Positions 1 to 8,867 of a stretch of 64,000 nt of DNA are shown here, one piece after another. Source of the DNA: Halorhabdus amylolytica. Lineage in GTDB: Archaea; Halobacteriota; Halobacteria; Halobacteriales; Haloarculaceae. The translations under genes were made by a program, and so were the position numbers. Position 1 is the stretch's first letter; each line of letters starts with the position of its first letter. Location of the stretch: NCBI RefSeq assembly GCF_004944975.1, contig NZ_SPQG01000001.1, forward strand, positions 83,482 to 147,481, read 5' to 3'. The notes under the pieces are model-generated. The model did not search any database. It had not been told where the DNA came from and saw nothing but the letters and a program-made list of their open reading frames with translations.

Positions 1-320
1 CCGGCCATCTTCTCGTAGTTCTCCAGGACGCGATCACGGAGTTCTTCCGGTCGTTCACGACCCTGGATGGCCTCCTGAACGAACGTCGGGGTGTAGACGA
101 TCGGTTCGAGTTCGTGCATTTCCGAGTCCAGTCCCAGCAGCTGTCGGGCGAGCATCGGGTCTTCGTCACGGGTCTTGCCCGTCGCGCTCTGGAGGCGCGT
201 GCCCTTGGGTTTCATGTACCCGACGCTGTGGCCGGCCGCGTCGGCCAGCTTCGCGATCGCGAGTGAGACTGCGGTCTTGCCGGTCGCTTCTTCGGTCGAG
301 GTGACGAGTATGGGATCCAT
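1..320 (-). CDS. BioD-like/phosphotransacetylase-family P-loop protein (partial)
   Basis: The reverse strand starts with ATG at 318-320 behind a strong GGAGG Shine-Dalgarno sequence and stays open to the window edge, so only the first ~106 residues are present. The N-terminus (MDPILVTSTEEATGKTAVS) carries a BioD-like P-loop with the ATGKT nucleotide-binding turn, followed by GYMKPKG. This matches the N-terminal domain of the archaeal phosphotransacetylase-like (COG0857) family. It begins 26 nt after the stop of the upstream ADP-forming acetyl-CoA synthetase gene on the same strand, so the two are probably one operon. A role in acetate/acyl-CoA metabolism is inferred from that neighbour; the true substrate is not visible. 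Confidence 0.8.
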   Translation of the reverse strand, partial: MDPILVTSTEEATGKTAVSLAIAKLADAAGHSVGYMKPKGTRLQSATGKTRDEDPMLARQLLGLDSEMHELEPIVYTPTFVQEAIQGRERPEELRDRVLENYEKMA

Positions 321-346
321 ATGTTAGTCCTCCGGTGGGAGTGGGT

Positions 347-2440
347 TTAAAGTTCCTCCTGATCGACGGTCAGGCGGATGTCGACCGCCGAGACGCCATC
401 TGGCGTCGCGACGAGTGGGTTGATGTCCAGTTCTAGTATCGCGGGGAAGTCGGTGACGAGTTGGGAGATGCGCTGAATCGTCTCGACGACGGCATCCTCG
501 TCAACGGGCTCGCGGCCACGAGCACCGCGTAACAGCGGCGCGGAGTCGATCTCGTCGATCATCTCCTCGGCTTCGGGCTCGCTGACTGGCGCGACCCGGA
601 AGGTGGCGTCCTCCAGCACTTCCACGAAGATCCCGCCGAGCCCGAACATCACCAGCGGGCCGAACTGCGGGTCGCGGTTGATCCCGACGATGGTCTCGGT
701 CCCGGCGTCGAGATTCGCCATCTCCTGAAGCTGGACACCCAGGATCGTCGCGTCGGGCTGGTAGTTGCGCGCGCGAGCGATGAGGTCGTCGTAGGTTTCG
801 GCGACCTCGTCGTCGGGGACGCCGACTTCGACGCCACCGATGTCGGATTTATGCAGGATGTCCGGACTGACGATCTTCATCACGACGTCGCCGTCGATAT
901 CGCCGGCCGCCTGTACGGCCTCGGTCTTGTTCGTCGCGATGGCGCTATCGGGCATCGGGATACCGTAGGCATCCAGCAGTTCCATCGCCTCGACGCCGAG
1001 CTTGTTTGTGTCCCGATCCTTCGTTCGTTCGAGGATCTCACGGGCACGCTCGCGATCCACGTCAAAGTCGGTCGGGTCGACGTACTCGTGTTTCTGAATC
1101 TCGGCGTACTCCCGGAGTGCGTCGAGGCTTTCGACGCCGCGGGCGGGATCGAAGTACGACGGGATCCCGGCTTCGCCGAGGATCTCGTTGGGTTTCTCGG
1201 CCGTGTCGCCGCCCATGAGGCTGGCTGCCATCGGGACACCTGACTCCTCGTGTTTCTCGACCATGACGTCCGCCAGCGTCTCGAAGTCGATAGACTGAGG
1301 CGAGGAGACGACGATGACCGACCCGACGTTCGGGTCCTCAAGGACGATGTCCAGCGCCTCTTCGTACCGGTCCGCGGGGGCGTCCCCCAGAACGTCCACG
1401 GGATTGAAGATGTTGGCCTCCGCCGGCATGGCTTCCTCGAGATCCTCGAGGGTTTCGTCGGTGAACGAGGCCATTTCGAGGTCCGAATCGCCGATCGCGT
1501 CGGTCGCCATCACGCCGGGACCGCCGGCGTTGGTGACGATGGCGATATTGTCGCTTTCGGGCAGCGGCTGGTCGCCGAGGATAGTCGCGTAGTCGAACAG
1601 TTCCTGGACGCTGTTGGCCCGGATGACGCCGGCCTGTTCGAGCCCTGCCTCGTAGGCGCGCTCGCTGCCGGCGATGGCCCCGGTGTGGGAGGCCGCGGCC
1701 GAGGCCCCGGCTTCCGTCCGCCCGGACTTTACGGCGACGATCGGCGTGTCTTTCGTCACGTCTCGGGCAGTATCGATGAACTCCCGGCCGTTCTCGATGT
1801 CCTCGAGATACCCGAGGATGACGTCCGTGTCAGGGTCGTCGCCCCAGTAGTCGATAAACGACCCCTCGTCGAGGACGGCTTTGTTGCCAAGCGAGACGAT
1901 ATCGTTGAACCCGACGTTGTGGTCGCCGGCCCAGTCGAGGACAGCCGAGATGAACGCCCCGGACTGGCTCATAAAGGAGATGTTGCCCGCGATGGCCGAC
2001 TTCTCGGTGAACGTGGCGTTCATCCCGACCGACGTCGAGATCACACCCAGACAGTTCGGCCCGACGAGGTTGAGATCGTATTCGTCGGCGATCTCTTTCA
2101 TCTCCCGTTCGCGCTCTACGCCCTCGCTCCCGGACTCGCCGAACCCGGCCGTGATCACGGCGACGTCACGGATGCCGGCCTCGCCGGCCTGGCGGAGGAC
2201 GTCGTTGACGATCTGTGGCGGGACGACGACGATCGCCAGGTCGATGTCCTCAGTCCCCGTGAGGTCGTCGTAACACTCGAGTCCGAACACCTCCTCGGAA
2301 CTCGGGTTGACAGGTACGACGTCACCGACGTAGCCGTCGAGAAGATTCTCCATGATTGCACGCCCGACGGCCCCGTCGCTTTCGGTAGCACCGACGACAG
2401 CGACCCGTTCGGGCGCGAACAACGTATCTAATTGGCCCAT
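347..2440 (-). CDS. acd: Acetate--CoA ligase (ADP-forming), alpha-beta fusion
   Basis: 697 aa, the usual length of the haloarchaeal fused enzyme that converts acetyl-CoA, ADP and phosphate to acetate, CoA and ATP. Residues 8-130 form the CoA-binding Rossmann domain (RVAVVGATE, then VGPNCLG near 126). The succinyl-CoA-ligase-like domain follows, with the phosphorylated active-site His at about 252 in SHTGAIAGS. The C-terminal ATP-grasp part runs from about 475 to 697 (DVVMKIVSPDILHKSDIGGV, then LDINPLV). It is cytosolic and supports overflow acetate production from sugars or amino acids. It is the first gene of an apparent operon with the P-loop protein downstream. Acyl chain-length preference cannot be read from sequence. 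Confidence 0.95.
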   Translation of the reverse strand: MGQLDTLFAPERVAVVGATESDGAVGRAIMENLLDGYVGDVVPVNPSSEEVFGLECYDDLTGTEDIDLAIVVVPPQIVNDVLRQAGEAGIRDVAVITAGFGESGSEGVEREREMKEIADEYDLNLVGPNCLGVISTSVGMNATFTEKSAIAGNISFMSQSGAFISAVLDWAGDHNVGFNDIVSLGNKAVLDEGSFIDYWGDDPDTDVILGYLEDIENGREFIDTARDVTKDTPIVAVKSGRTEAGASAAASHTGAIAGSERAYEAGLEQAGVIRANSVQELFDYATILGDQPLPESDNIAIVTNAGGPGVMATDAIGDSDLEMASFTDETLEDLEEAMPAEANIFNPVDVLGDAPADRYEEALDIVLEDPNVGSVIVVSSPQSIDFETLADVMVEKHEESGVPMAASLMGGDTAEKPNEILGEAGIPSYFDPARGVESLDALREYAEIQKHEYVDPTDFDVDRERAREILERTKDRDTNKLGVEAMELLDAYGIPMPDSAIATNKTEAVQAAGDIDGDVVMKIVSPDILHKSDIGGVEVGVPDDEVAETYDDLIARARNYQPDATILGVQLQEMANLDAGTETIVGINRDPQFGPLVMFGLGGIFVEVLEDATFRVAPVSEPEAEEMIDEIDSAPLLRGARGREPVDEDAVVETIQRISQLVTDFPAILELDINPLVATPDGVSAVDIRLTVDQEEL

Positions 2441-2701
2441 CGTATCTCCTATAAGTTGGGTATCACGGGGGAAATATTTACCTGAATCGTCTCCGTCTGG
2501 GTACGAGTGTCGTGCAGATTCATGGAAGATAGACGGCCGGTACCGTCCGATCTTTCGTTCGCCCCGTGATACCGAATGACGATACTATCGTTGACATGTA
2601 ATAAATTTTTTCATTTGTGGCGCGGGTCTGGTCGGGGTGTCCGATCAATCCGGGCAGGACTTGATCGTACCTTTATGCGTCTTCCCCCGAAGGGGTATGA
2701 C

Positions 2702-3268
2702 ATGAGCAGCGATTCGGTTCGGCCCACGCCGGCCGAGATCGTCGGCGAACTCACGCGAACGTTGCGAGCACTCCGGCGGGAGTTACGTGAGGCGAACGGT
2801 CGGGGAGGACGGAGACTCGATCGTCTCGTCCAGTTCACCAGCGAGGTGACCATCCCGGCGACGATCCTGGTACTCGAAACGAACATTCGGGCCCTGGGTC
2901 TCCTGCAGCGGACGCTCAGACTGGCCCGCGACGCCGAGGCCGAGGAGGGGTCACAATCGGCGGAGCTGTCGTCGGTTGGACACTCGGTTGTCGACCGCAT
3001 CGACGAGGCCCTGCGCGAGGCCCAGTCGACTGTCGAGAAGACGTCCACCGACGAGAAAGCACGGGAACTCCTCGACGAAGCACGGGAACTCAACCGCCAG
3101 TTGGCGGCCCGGCTCGATGCTGACGACGCGGGGAATCGGCTCGATGCTGACGATGCCGGGGCGACCGCATCAGTCGACGTCGAGTCCGAACTCGCCTCGC
3201 TCAAGGACCAGTACGACGACACGGGCGATAGCGAGGCCGACGCGGACGACGGACCTGACGGGGATTGA
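2702..3268 (+). CDS. Conserved haloarchaeal hypothetical coiled-coil protein
   Basis: 188 aa from the ATG at 2702; the frame is open further upstream, but this start fits the conserved part and the TATA-like AT-rich stretch at 2600-2615. Residues 1-55 are helical and basic (LTRTLRALRRELREANG). Residues 55-95 hold a more hydrophobic helix (TIPATILVLETNIRALGLL), and the rest is acidic and helical, with a repeated RLDADDAG motif at about 139-156 and a very acidic tail. It resembles a small haloarchaeal DUF family (possibly DUF7547), recalled only loosely. No catalytic motif is seen. It sits just upstream of gfcR on the same strand, but no functional tie is shown. Confidence 0.75.
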   Translation: MSSDSVRPTPAEIVGELTRTLRALRRELREANGRGGRRLDRLVQFTSEVTIPATILVLETNIRALGLLQRTLRLARDAEAEEGSQSAELSSVGHSVVDRIDEALREAQSTVEKTSTDEKARELLDEARELNRQLAARLDADDAGNRLDADDAGATASVDVESELASLKDQYDDTGDSEADADDGPDGD

Positions 3269-3386
3269 TCAGTCCTGGGTTACAGGGAGGTCGGGTTCGC
3301 CGGGCAACAGGGACTCGAAGTGGTCGCTCGGGAACGGCGAATGGAACAGGGGTCTTTTTTACCGTCCGGGTGCCAACGAACTGGCA

Positions 3387-4007
3387 ATGAAGTCAGTAGA
3401 CGACCTTATTGACAGCGCGGAGGAGTTGACCGGTCTGGGGCTGTCGAAAGGCGAAATCGCCGACGAATTGAACGTCTCCAGGGAGACCGCGAACTGGCTC
3501 GTCGAACAGACTGAGGCCAGCGAAACCGTGTCGACGAATACCGATGCGCCCCACGATATCCACGTCGACTGGAGCGCGATCGGCCGTGACAGTCAACGGC
3601 TCTCCTACGTGGGACGGGCGATAGCCGATCTGCTCTCGAAGGAGGGCGAGGAAGTGGACCTCACTATCGGGATCGGCAAGTCCGGCGGCCCGCTGGCGAC
3701 GACCGTCGCACGCGAACTGGAGTCCGATCTCAGCGTCTACACGCCGAGCAAGCACCGCTGGAACGATACGGAGAGCGAGACGACAGGGTCGTTCTCACGG
3801 AACTTCGCATCGATCCGCGGGCGGGACTGTTACATCGTCGACGACAACATCGACACCGGCAAGACGATGACTGAGACGATCGAGATCGTCCGCGAGAAGG
3901 GGGGTAACCCGGTCGCCGGAGCCGTACTCACAGACAAACACGGCGAGGAAACCGTCGAGGGGGTCCCGATCCACTCGCTGATCCAGATCGTTTCGATGAA
4001 CGAATAG
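3387..4007 (+). CDS. gfcR: Transcriptional regulator GfcR (HTH + orotate PRTase-like)
   Basis: 206 aa from ATG 3387. Residues 1-50 form an HTH (LGLSKGEIADELNVSRETANWL). Residues 65-206 form a type-I phosphoribosyltransferase-like domain with the PRPP loop region at about 150-164 (CYIVDDNIDTGKTMTET). This architecture is that of haloarchaeal GfcR, which in Haloferax activates sugar catabolism genes including the fructose PTS and glycolytic enzymes; the PRTase fold is thought to sense a sugar metabolite. A glpR-pfkB-PTS cluster lies about 3 kb downstream here, fitting that role. It is often misannotated as an orotate phosphoribosyltransferase. Regulation of these particular targets is inferred. 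Confidence 0.9.
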   Translation: MKSVDDLIDSAEELTGLGLSKGEIADELNVSRETANWLVEQTEASETVSTNTDAPHDIHVDWSAIGRDSQRLSYVGRAIADLLSKEGEEVDLTIGIGKSGGPLATTVARELESDLSVYTPSKHRWNDTESETTGSFSRNFASIRGRDCYIVDDNIDTGKTMTETIEIVREKGGNPVAGAVLTDKHGEETVEGVPIHSLIQIVSMNE

Positions 4008-4085
4008 AGGTTTCGCCCCGTCCGACCATCCGACGGGCGTCGACCGACCGAAAGTCCGAAAGCCTTCTGCGGGGTATGCGGGGAC

Positions 4086-5267
4086 ATGCTCTCGCTGGCG
4101 CTCGCCGGGAAGCCCAACGCCGGGAAGTCGACGTTTTACACGGCGGCGACGATGGCCGACGTCGACGTCGCCAACTATCCCTTCACGACGATCGACGCCA
4201 ACCGCGGAGTGACCCACGTCCGGACGGACTGCCCCTGTCTCGATCGTGACGGGCGATGTGACAGCGAGCACTGTCACGACGGCAAGCGCTACGTCCCGGT
4301 CGAGTTGCTCGATGTCGCCGGCCTCGTCCCCGGCGCCCACGAGGGCCGGGGGCTGGGCAATCAGTTCCTCGACGAACTCACGGACGCAGACGCGATCCTC
4401 CACGTGGTCGACGCCGCGGGTGCCACCGACGCGGAAGGCGAACCGATCGGCGTCGGCGAACACGATCCCGTCGAGGACCTGGATTTCATCGAACGGGAGA
4501 TGGACCTCTGGCTGGCGAGCGTCGTCGAACGCAACTGGGAGACCGTCGAACGCCAGTCCCGATCGCCCGAGTTCGATCTCGACGAGGCACTCACTGAGTT
4601 TCTCACTGGCGTGGGCGCGACGGAACTCGACGTCGCACGGACACTCAGGAACGTCGAATATCCCGAGGATCCGCTCGCGTGGACGAACGAGCACCGCGAG
4701 GCCCTGGCCCGGGAGATCCGCGAGCGGACCAAGCCGATCGTCGTCGTCGCGAACAAGGCCGACGCCGCCAGCGCGGAGAACGTCCAACGGCTCAAAGAAC
4801 GCAACGAGGCGACGATCCCGGCGACCGCCGACGGCGAACTCGCGCTCCGCCGTGCGGCCGAGGCCGGCGCGGTCGCCTACGATCCCGGCGATCCCGACTT
4901 CGAGATTCGCGGTGACGTCAGCGACGACCAGCGTCAGGGACTCGAACAGATTCGCGAGGTGATTGCCGAACACGGCGGAACGGGCGTTCAGGCGGCACTG
5001 GACGAGGCAGTCTACGACGTGCTCGATCACATCACGGTCTACCCGGTCCAGGACGAGACCCACTGGACCGACGGCCAGGGGAACATGTTGCCCGACGCAT
5101 TCCTCCTGCCGAGCGGTTCGACGCCGAAAGATCTGGCCTACGCTGTCCACAGTGACATCGGCGACGGCTATCTCCACGCCGTCGACGCGCGTGAGGGGAT
5201 GCGGATCGGCGACGACACGGAACTCGAAGAGGGCGACGTGATCAAGATCGTCTCGACGGCGAACTGA
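4086..5267 (+). CDS. ychF: YchF/Ola1-family redox-regulated ATPase (OBG-type GTPase fold)
   Basis: 393 aa. The G1 loop is GKPNAGKST (8-16), followed by YPFTTIDANRG and the DVAGLVPGAHEGRGLGNQFL switch II region (76-95). The G4-position motif is NKAD near 220 and a C-terminal TGS domain covers about 315-393. Between G1 and G3 there is a Cys-rich insert (CPCLDRDGRCDSEHC) typical of archaeal members, which could bind metal or sense redox. The family binds ribosomes and hydrolyses nucleotide; haloarchaeal members are poorly studied. It stands alone, 78 nt after gfcR and 11 nt before a small ORF. Confidence 0.93.
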   Translation: MLSLALAGKPNAGKSTFYTAATMADVDVANYPFTTIDANRGVTHVRTDCPCLDRDGRCDSEHCHDGKRYVPVELLDVAGLVPGAHEGRGLGNQFLDELTDADAILHVVDAAGATDAEGEPIGVGEHDPVEDLDFIEREMDLWLASVVERNWETVERQSRSPEFDLDEALTEFLTGVGATELDVARTLRNVEYPEDPLAWTNEHREALAREIRERTKPIVVVANKADAASAENVQRLKERNEATIPATADGELALRRAAEAGAVAYDPGDPDFEIRGDVSDDQRQGLEQIREVIAEHGGTGVQAALDEAVYDVLDHITVYPVQDETHWTDGQGNMLPDAFLLPSGSTPKDLAYAVHSDIGDGYLHAVDAREGMRIGDDTELEEGDVIKIVSTAN

Positions 5268-5278
5268 GGGGGATAGAG

Positions 5279-5692
5279 ATGATCGACGATGCCGTTCCGG
5301 TAGCCGAACTCCGTCCGAGTCAGTGTTACCTCAATGCCCCGAAAGTCGCCGCCGTCGTCGACCGAATCGAGGGGGCCGTTTTCGATCCGGGACCGCTCCC
5401 TGTCTACGAGTTTGACGGCCAGCGGTACCTGACAGATGGACACACGCGAGCGTTCGTCGCCTATCTCACCGGCTGCGATCGAATCGCTGTCTACGAGGAC
5501 GAGCAGGTAGCGGCGGAGTACGATCTGTCCGTCTATCGTGCGTGTATCCAGTGGTGTGAGCGCGAGGGGATCGAAGGAGTCCCGGATCTGGCCGGTCGCG
5601 TCGTCGGGCCGGCGACGTTTCAGACCGAATGGATCGATCGATGTCGGGAACTCGCTGACGACAGCGACAGCGATCCGGCCGGTGGAGGGTAG
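5279..5692 (+). CDS. Small ParB/sulfiredoxin-like domain protein
   Basis: 137 aa, starting 11 nt after the YchF stop and likely co-transcribed. The core is LPVYEFDGQRYLTDGHTRAF (about 41-60), which matches the ParB/Srx-like DGHTR box, where the GHTR segment contacts nucleotide in ParB-type folds. There is no HTH DNA-binding domain, so this is not a partition protein. The upstream PSQCYLNAPKV is also typical of haloarchaeal homologues. Biochemical role unknown. The 3' end abuts the convergent aminotransferase gene, which ends at the next base. Confidence 0.75.
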   Translation: MIDDAVPVAELRPSQCYLNAPKVAAVVDRIEGAVFDPGPLPVYEFDGQRYLTDGHTRAFVAYLTGCDRIAVYEDEQVAAEYDLSVYRACIQWCEREGIEGVPDLAGRVVGPATFQTEWIDRCRELADDSDSDPAGGG

Positions 5693-6814
5693 TTACGCCA
5701 CGGATTCCGTCGCCGAACGCATGATTTCGAGGGCCTCTTTCAGCTGTTCGAGATCGGTCGCGTAGGAGATCCGGGCATAACCTTCTCCACCGTCACCGAA
5801 GGCCTCACCCGGCACGACCACGACGCCGCGGTCGATCACCGCCTCGACCCACCCCTCGGGTACCTTCGGCATCGCATAGAACGCACCCCGCGGTTTGGGC
5901 GTTTCGAGGCCGATGTCCTCTAGGCCGTCGAGAAGGACATCCCGACGTTCCTCGAAGGCGTCGACCATCTCCTCGACCCGGTCCTGTGGCCCCGACAGGG
6001 CGGCCTCGGCGGCGTATTGCGCGGGCGCGCTCGCACACGCTTGACTGTACTGATGGACGCGCAACATTCGCTCGATGCGATCTTCGCTGCCGGTGACCCA
6101 GCCCAGCCGCCAGCCCGTCATCGAGTAGGTCTTCGAGCAAGCGTTGATCACGACGACGTTGTCACGCTCGGCGAATTCGGCCGGCGAGCGGTGGTCACCC
6201 TCGAAGACGATGTGTTCGTAGACCTCGTCGGAAATACACAGCACGTCGTGCTCGTCGGCGATACGGGCGAATTCCCGCATGTCCTCGGGAGACTGGACCG
6301 CACCCGTCGGATTCGCGGGGCTGTTGACGACGAACGCTGCCGTCTCGTCGGTGATCGCCTCCTCGACGGCCACGGGATCGAGTGTCAGGTCTTCCCGGAG
6401 GCCCACCGGCTTGGGCGTCCCGCCGGCGAGGTGGGTCAGCGCCTCGTAGGAGACGAATCCCGGATCGGGATAGATGACTTCCTCGCCCGCATCGACGTGT
6501 GCTTCCAGAGCGAGATGTAACGCTTCGCTGCCGCCCGACGTGGCGATAACGTTCGCCGGGTCAACGTCGAGATCGTTGTCGCGGGCGTGCTTTGTGGCGA
6601 TGGCCTCGCGCAACCCGCGGGTGCCCTTGTTCGAGGTGTAGGCATCGGCATTGCCCGCCCTGATAGCCTCGACGGCAGCTTCACGCGCGTGTTCGGGCGC
6701 GGGAAAGTCCGGCTGGCCGAGTCCGAGGTTGATCGCGTCCTCGCTGGCAGCCTCGAAGACCTCGCGGATGCCAGAGATCGAAACCTGCTCGACACGGCTG
6801 GAGAATCTGGCCAT
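5693..6814 (-). CDS. PLP-dependent class I/II aminotransferase
   Basis: 373 aa with the fold-type I aminotransferase landmarks: GLGQPDFPAP at 31-40, SPANPTGA near 165-172, SDEVYE at 195-200, and the PLP-binding Lys at about 228 in SKTYSMTGWRLGW. A C-terminal Arg-containing segment (YARISYATD) contacts the substrate carboxylate. It resembles the archaeal aspartate/aromatic aminotransferase group; the exact amino-donor pair cannot be assigned. It is monocistronic, convergent with the ParB-like gene and divergent from glpR across a 270-nt gap. Confidence 0.92.
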   Translation of the reverse strand: MARFSSRVEQVSISGIREVFEAASEDAINLGLGQPDFPAPEHAREAAVEAIRAGNADAYTSNKGTRGLREAIATKHARDNDLDVDPANVIATSGGSEALHLALEAHVDAGEEVIYPDPGFVSYEALTHLAGGTPKPVGLREDLTLDPVAVEEAITDETAAFVVNSPANPTGAVQSPEDMREFARIADEHDVLCISDEVYEHIVFEGDHRSPAEFAERDNVVVINACSKTYSMTGWRLGWVTGSEDRIERMLRVHQYSQACASAPAQYAAEAALSGPQDRVEEMVDAFEERRDVLLDGLEDIGLETPKPRGAFYAMPKVPEGWVEAVIDRGVVVVPGEAFGDGGEGYARISYATDLEQLKEALEIMRSATESVA

Positions 6815-6954
6815 ACTGTGTGCCCGGGCCAGCGTCCCGATAACTCTTGAGGTTCATCCTAACCGGCAGCTCGATCAACCGGGGACACCCACGGAGCTCG
6901 AAAGCGCACGGTCCGACGACTTTGTCCGAGAAATCCCCGCGATTTCCGCCAATT

Positions 6955-7084
6955 ACCTGGATTATTTATAAATATAATCAGTTCTCTCTTGATCGGGTAG
7001 GAGATATTTTTCTCAATTTCAATTAGAAACAAACATATACGCCAGAGAAAAGTAGAACGGAAGCAAAGACCATCACGGTCGGTA
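6955..7084 (+). promoter_or_regulatory. AT-rich promoter region of glpR
   Basis: An AT-rich stretch interrupts the otherwise GC-rich sequence, with TTATAAATATAATC at 6963-6976 and further A/T runs to 7075. It contains TATA-type boxes suitable for glpR on the plus strand. The divergent aminotransferase promoter probably lies nearer to 6840. Individual operators could not be assigned by eye. Confidence 0.5.
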
Positions 7085-7852
7085 ATGCTCCCAGAAGAAC
7101 GCCGGCGACACATCGTAGAACTGGTCGAAGGAGGGGGTGGCTGTTCAGTCCGGGAACTCGCCGAGGAACTCGACGTCTCGAAGGCGACGATACGCCGTGA
7201 TCTGGACCAGCTGGAATCGCTAGGTCACGTCAATAGATCCCACGGTGGAGCTGTCCCCGTTCCGTCGGTCGGTGCCGAAGAATCGTATACGAATCGGGAG
7301 ATCCAGCACTTCGAGGCCAAGCGGGCTATCGGCGAGCGCGCGGTCGAGGAGATCCGCGACGAGGAGATCGTCTTCTTCGACGGCGGAACCACCACGCTAC
7401 AGGCGGCGAAATGTGCCCCCGAGGATCGGGGGTTCGTCGCCGTCACAAACGCTCCGCCGTTGACTGAGGAGTTACTTTCGCGGGCGGAAGAAGTCAAGCT
7501 GACGGGTGGAACGCTTCGGCTCAAGACCCGAACGCTCGTCGGGCCAACCGCCGAGCACTTCATGGAGCAGAAGTACTTCGACCTGGCATTGCTGGGGACT
7601 AACGGGGTTCACAACTCCGTCGGATTGACCACGCCAAACGAGGTGACGGCGAAGATGAAGTCCCTCATGATCGAGCGCTCCCAGCGCGTCGTCATGCTCA
7701 CCGATGCGTCGAAGTTCGGGGAGTGCAGTTTCTCCCAGTTCGCCCGGATCGACGAGATCGACACGCTGATCACCGACGAGTATCCGCCGGAGGCACTCGA
7801 ACGGGTCTTCGACGATGCGGGTGTCTCGGTCGTCAAGGTCGATGTCGAATGA
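7085..7852 (+). CDS. glpR: DeoR-family transcriptional regulator GlpR
   Basis: 255 aa. Residues 1-57 form a DeoR winged HTH (VRELAEELDVSKATIRRDLDQL). Residues 75-235 form the sugar-phosphate isomerase-like sensor domain (FFDGGTTTLQAA, VTNAPPL, LLGTNGVHNSVGLTTPN). In Haloferax, GlpR encoded upstream of pfkB represses fructose and glucose catabolic kinases, and the same gene order is present here. Its stop overlaps the pfkB start (ATGA at 7849-7852), which predicts translational coupling. The inducing ligand is probably a sugar phosphate such as fructose-1-phosphate, which is inference. Confidence 0.92.
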   Translation: MLPEERRRHIVELVEGGGGCSVRELAEELDVSKATIRRDLDQLESLGHVNRSHGGAVPVPSVGAEESYTNREIQHFEAKRAIGERAVEEIRDEEIVFFDGGTTTLQAAKCAPEDRGFVAVTNAPPLTEELLSRAEEVKLTGGTLRLKTRTLVGPTAEHFMEQKYFDLALLGTNGVHNSVGLTTPNEVTAKMKSLMIERSQRVVMLTDASKFGECSFSQFARIDEIDTLITDEYPPEALERVFDDAGVSVVKVDVE

Positions 7853-8772
7853 TACTCACCGTCACGTACAACCCGGCCGTCGATCACACGATCAGCATCG
7901 AGACCGAACCCCGGCCGGGACGGGTCGAGCGCGCCACTGAACGTCGTTTCGACGCCGGTGGGAAGGGCATCAACGTTTCGCAATATCTCGCCGCCCTCGG
8001 CGTCGAAACAACCACGACGGGACTACTCGGCGGATTCACGGGCGAATACGTCAGGGATCTCCTTGCGGCGGAGCCGTTCGACGCCCCGTTCGTCGACGTT
8101 GAGGATGCCACGCGGCTGAACGGGACGGTCCACGCCGCCGACGGCGAGTACAAGTTCAACGAGCGCGGGCCGTCGGTGGATCCCGACGTCGTCGAGGATG
8201 TCCTGGCGGTCGTCACCCGCGAGTTGCCCGACCAGGTCGTCGTCGGCGGAAGTCTCCCGCCCGCACTCGGTCCTGACGCGATCGACCGGATCTCCCGAGC
8301 CGGCGACTGGGAGACAGCGGTCGACGTCGGCGGCGAATTACTGGCGCGACTCGAAGCGCACTACGCCTGCTGTAAACCCAACCGTGAGGAACTCGCGGCC
8401 GCAACCGGTCGGTCGGTCGATTCCGTCGCCGAGGCGATCGACGCCGCCGAGGAACTTCGCCGGATGGGATACGATCGCGTCGTCGTCTCCTTGGGCGCGG
8501 ACGGAGCGGCGCTGGTCTCGGAAGACGAACGTCTGTACGCCCCTCCACTACAGACGACTGTCAGAGACACCGTGGGGGCTGGCGACGCGTTGTTGTCGGG
8601 CGTACTGGCGGGGTTCGAGCGGGGAGTGTCCCCAAAGCAAGCACTTGCACTGGGTGTCGCAGTCGCGTCCCGTGCCGTCGCCACGACCGGGTCCGGCGTC
8701 CCTGACCTCGATGACGTCGATACGTTACAGAACCGCGTGGACGTGTTGGATCGGTCCAGTGAGCCACCGTGA
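7849..8772 (+). CDS. pfkB: 1-phosphofructokinase (PfkB family)
   Basis: 307 aa from the overlapping ATG at 7849. It has the ribokinase/PfkB signatures: AGGKGINVSQYLAALG at 36-51 and DTVGAGDALLSG at 240-251, with the catalytic Asp at about 246. It phosphorylates fructose-1-phosphate to fructose-1,6-bisphosphate with ATP in the cytosol, the step after PTS uptake. Length and start fit the family. It is coupled to glpR upstream. The PTS genes follow after a 95-nt gap that has its own promoter. No fructose-bisphosphate aldolase gene lies in this cluster. Confidence 0.93.
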   Translation: MILTVTYNPAVDHTISIETEPRPGRVERATERRFDAGGKGINVSQYLAALGVETTTTGLLGGFTGEYVRDLLAAEPFDAPFVDVEDATRLNGTVHAADGEYKFNERGPSVDPDVVEDVLAVVTRELPDQVVVGGSLPPALGPDAIDRISRAGDWETAVDVGGELLARLEAHYACCKPNREELAAATGRSVDSVAEAIDAAEELRRMGYDRVVVSLGADGAALVSEDERLYAPPLQTTVRDTVGAGDALLSGVLAGFERGVSPKQALALGVAVASRAVATTGSGVPDLDDVDTLQNRVDVLDRSSEPP

Positions 8773-8799
8773 CGTTTTCGACAAACAATTTATTTCGTA

Positions 8800-8866
8800 C
8801 ATAAACGTACAAAACAATCACGTTCGCGTATTTAATTGCAAAGTGCATCGTCTATTATCCCTGTAC
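8800..8866 (+). promoter_or_regulatory. Promoter of the fructose PTS operon
   Basis: The 95-nt pfkB-ptfC gap is markedly AT-rich. TATTTAATT at 8829-8837 is a good haloarchaeal TATA box about 30 nt before the ptfC ATG, which suggests a short or absent leader. Upstream, GTAC-containing half-sites (around 8798-8812) flank it and could be regulator sites. So ptf genes can be transcribed separately from glpR-pfkB. Confidence 0.5.
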
Positions 8867-8867
8867 C

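Noticed and set aside
1250..2431. Long plus-strand ORF opposite acd (393 codons)
   Set aside because: It is antisense to a clearly conserved enzyme, with Arg/Asp-rich composition typical of reverse-frame reading in GC-rich DNA and no motif.
3387..4007. Orotate phosphoribosyltransferase (pyrE)
   Set aside because: N-terminal HTH plus PRTase-like domain indicates GfcR rather than a biosynthetic enzyme.
3795..5177. 460-codon minus-strand ORF opposite gfcR and ychF
   Set aside because: Overlaps two well-supported genes over their whole length; no domain or codon pattern of its own.
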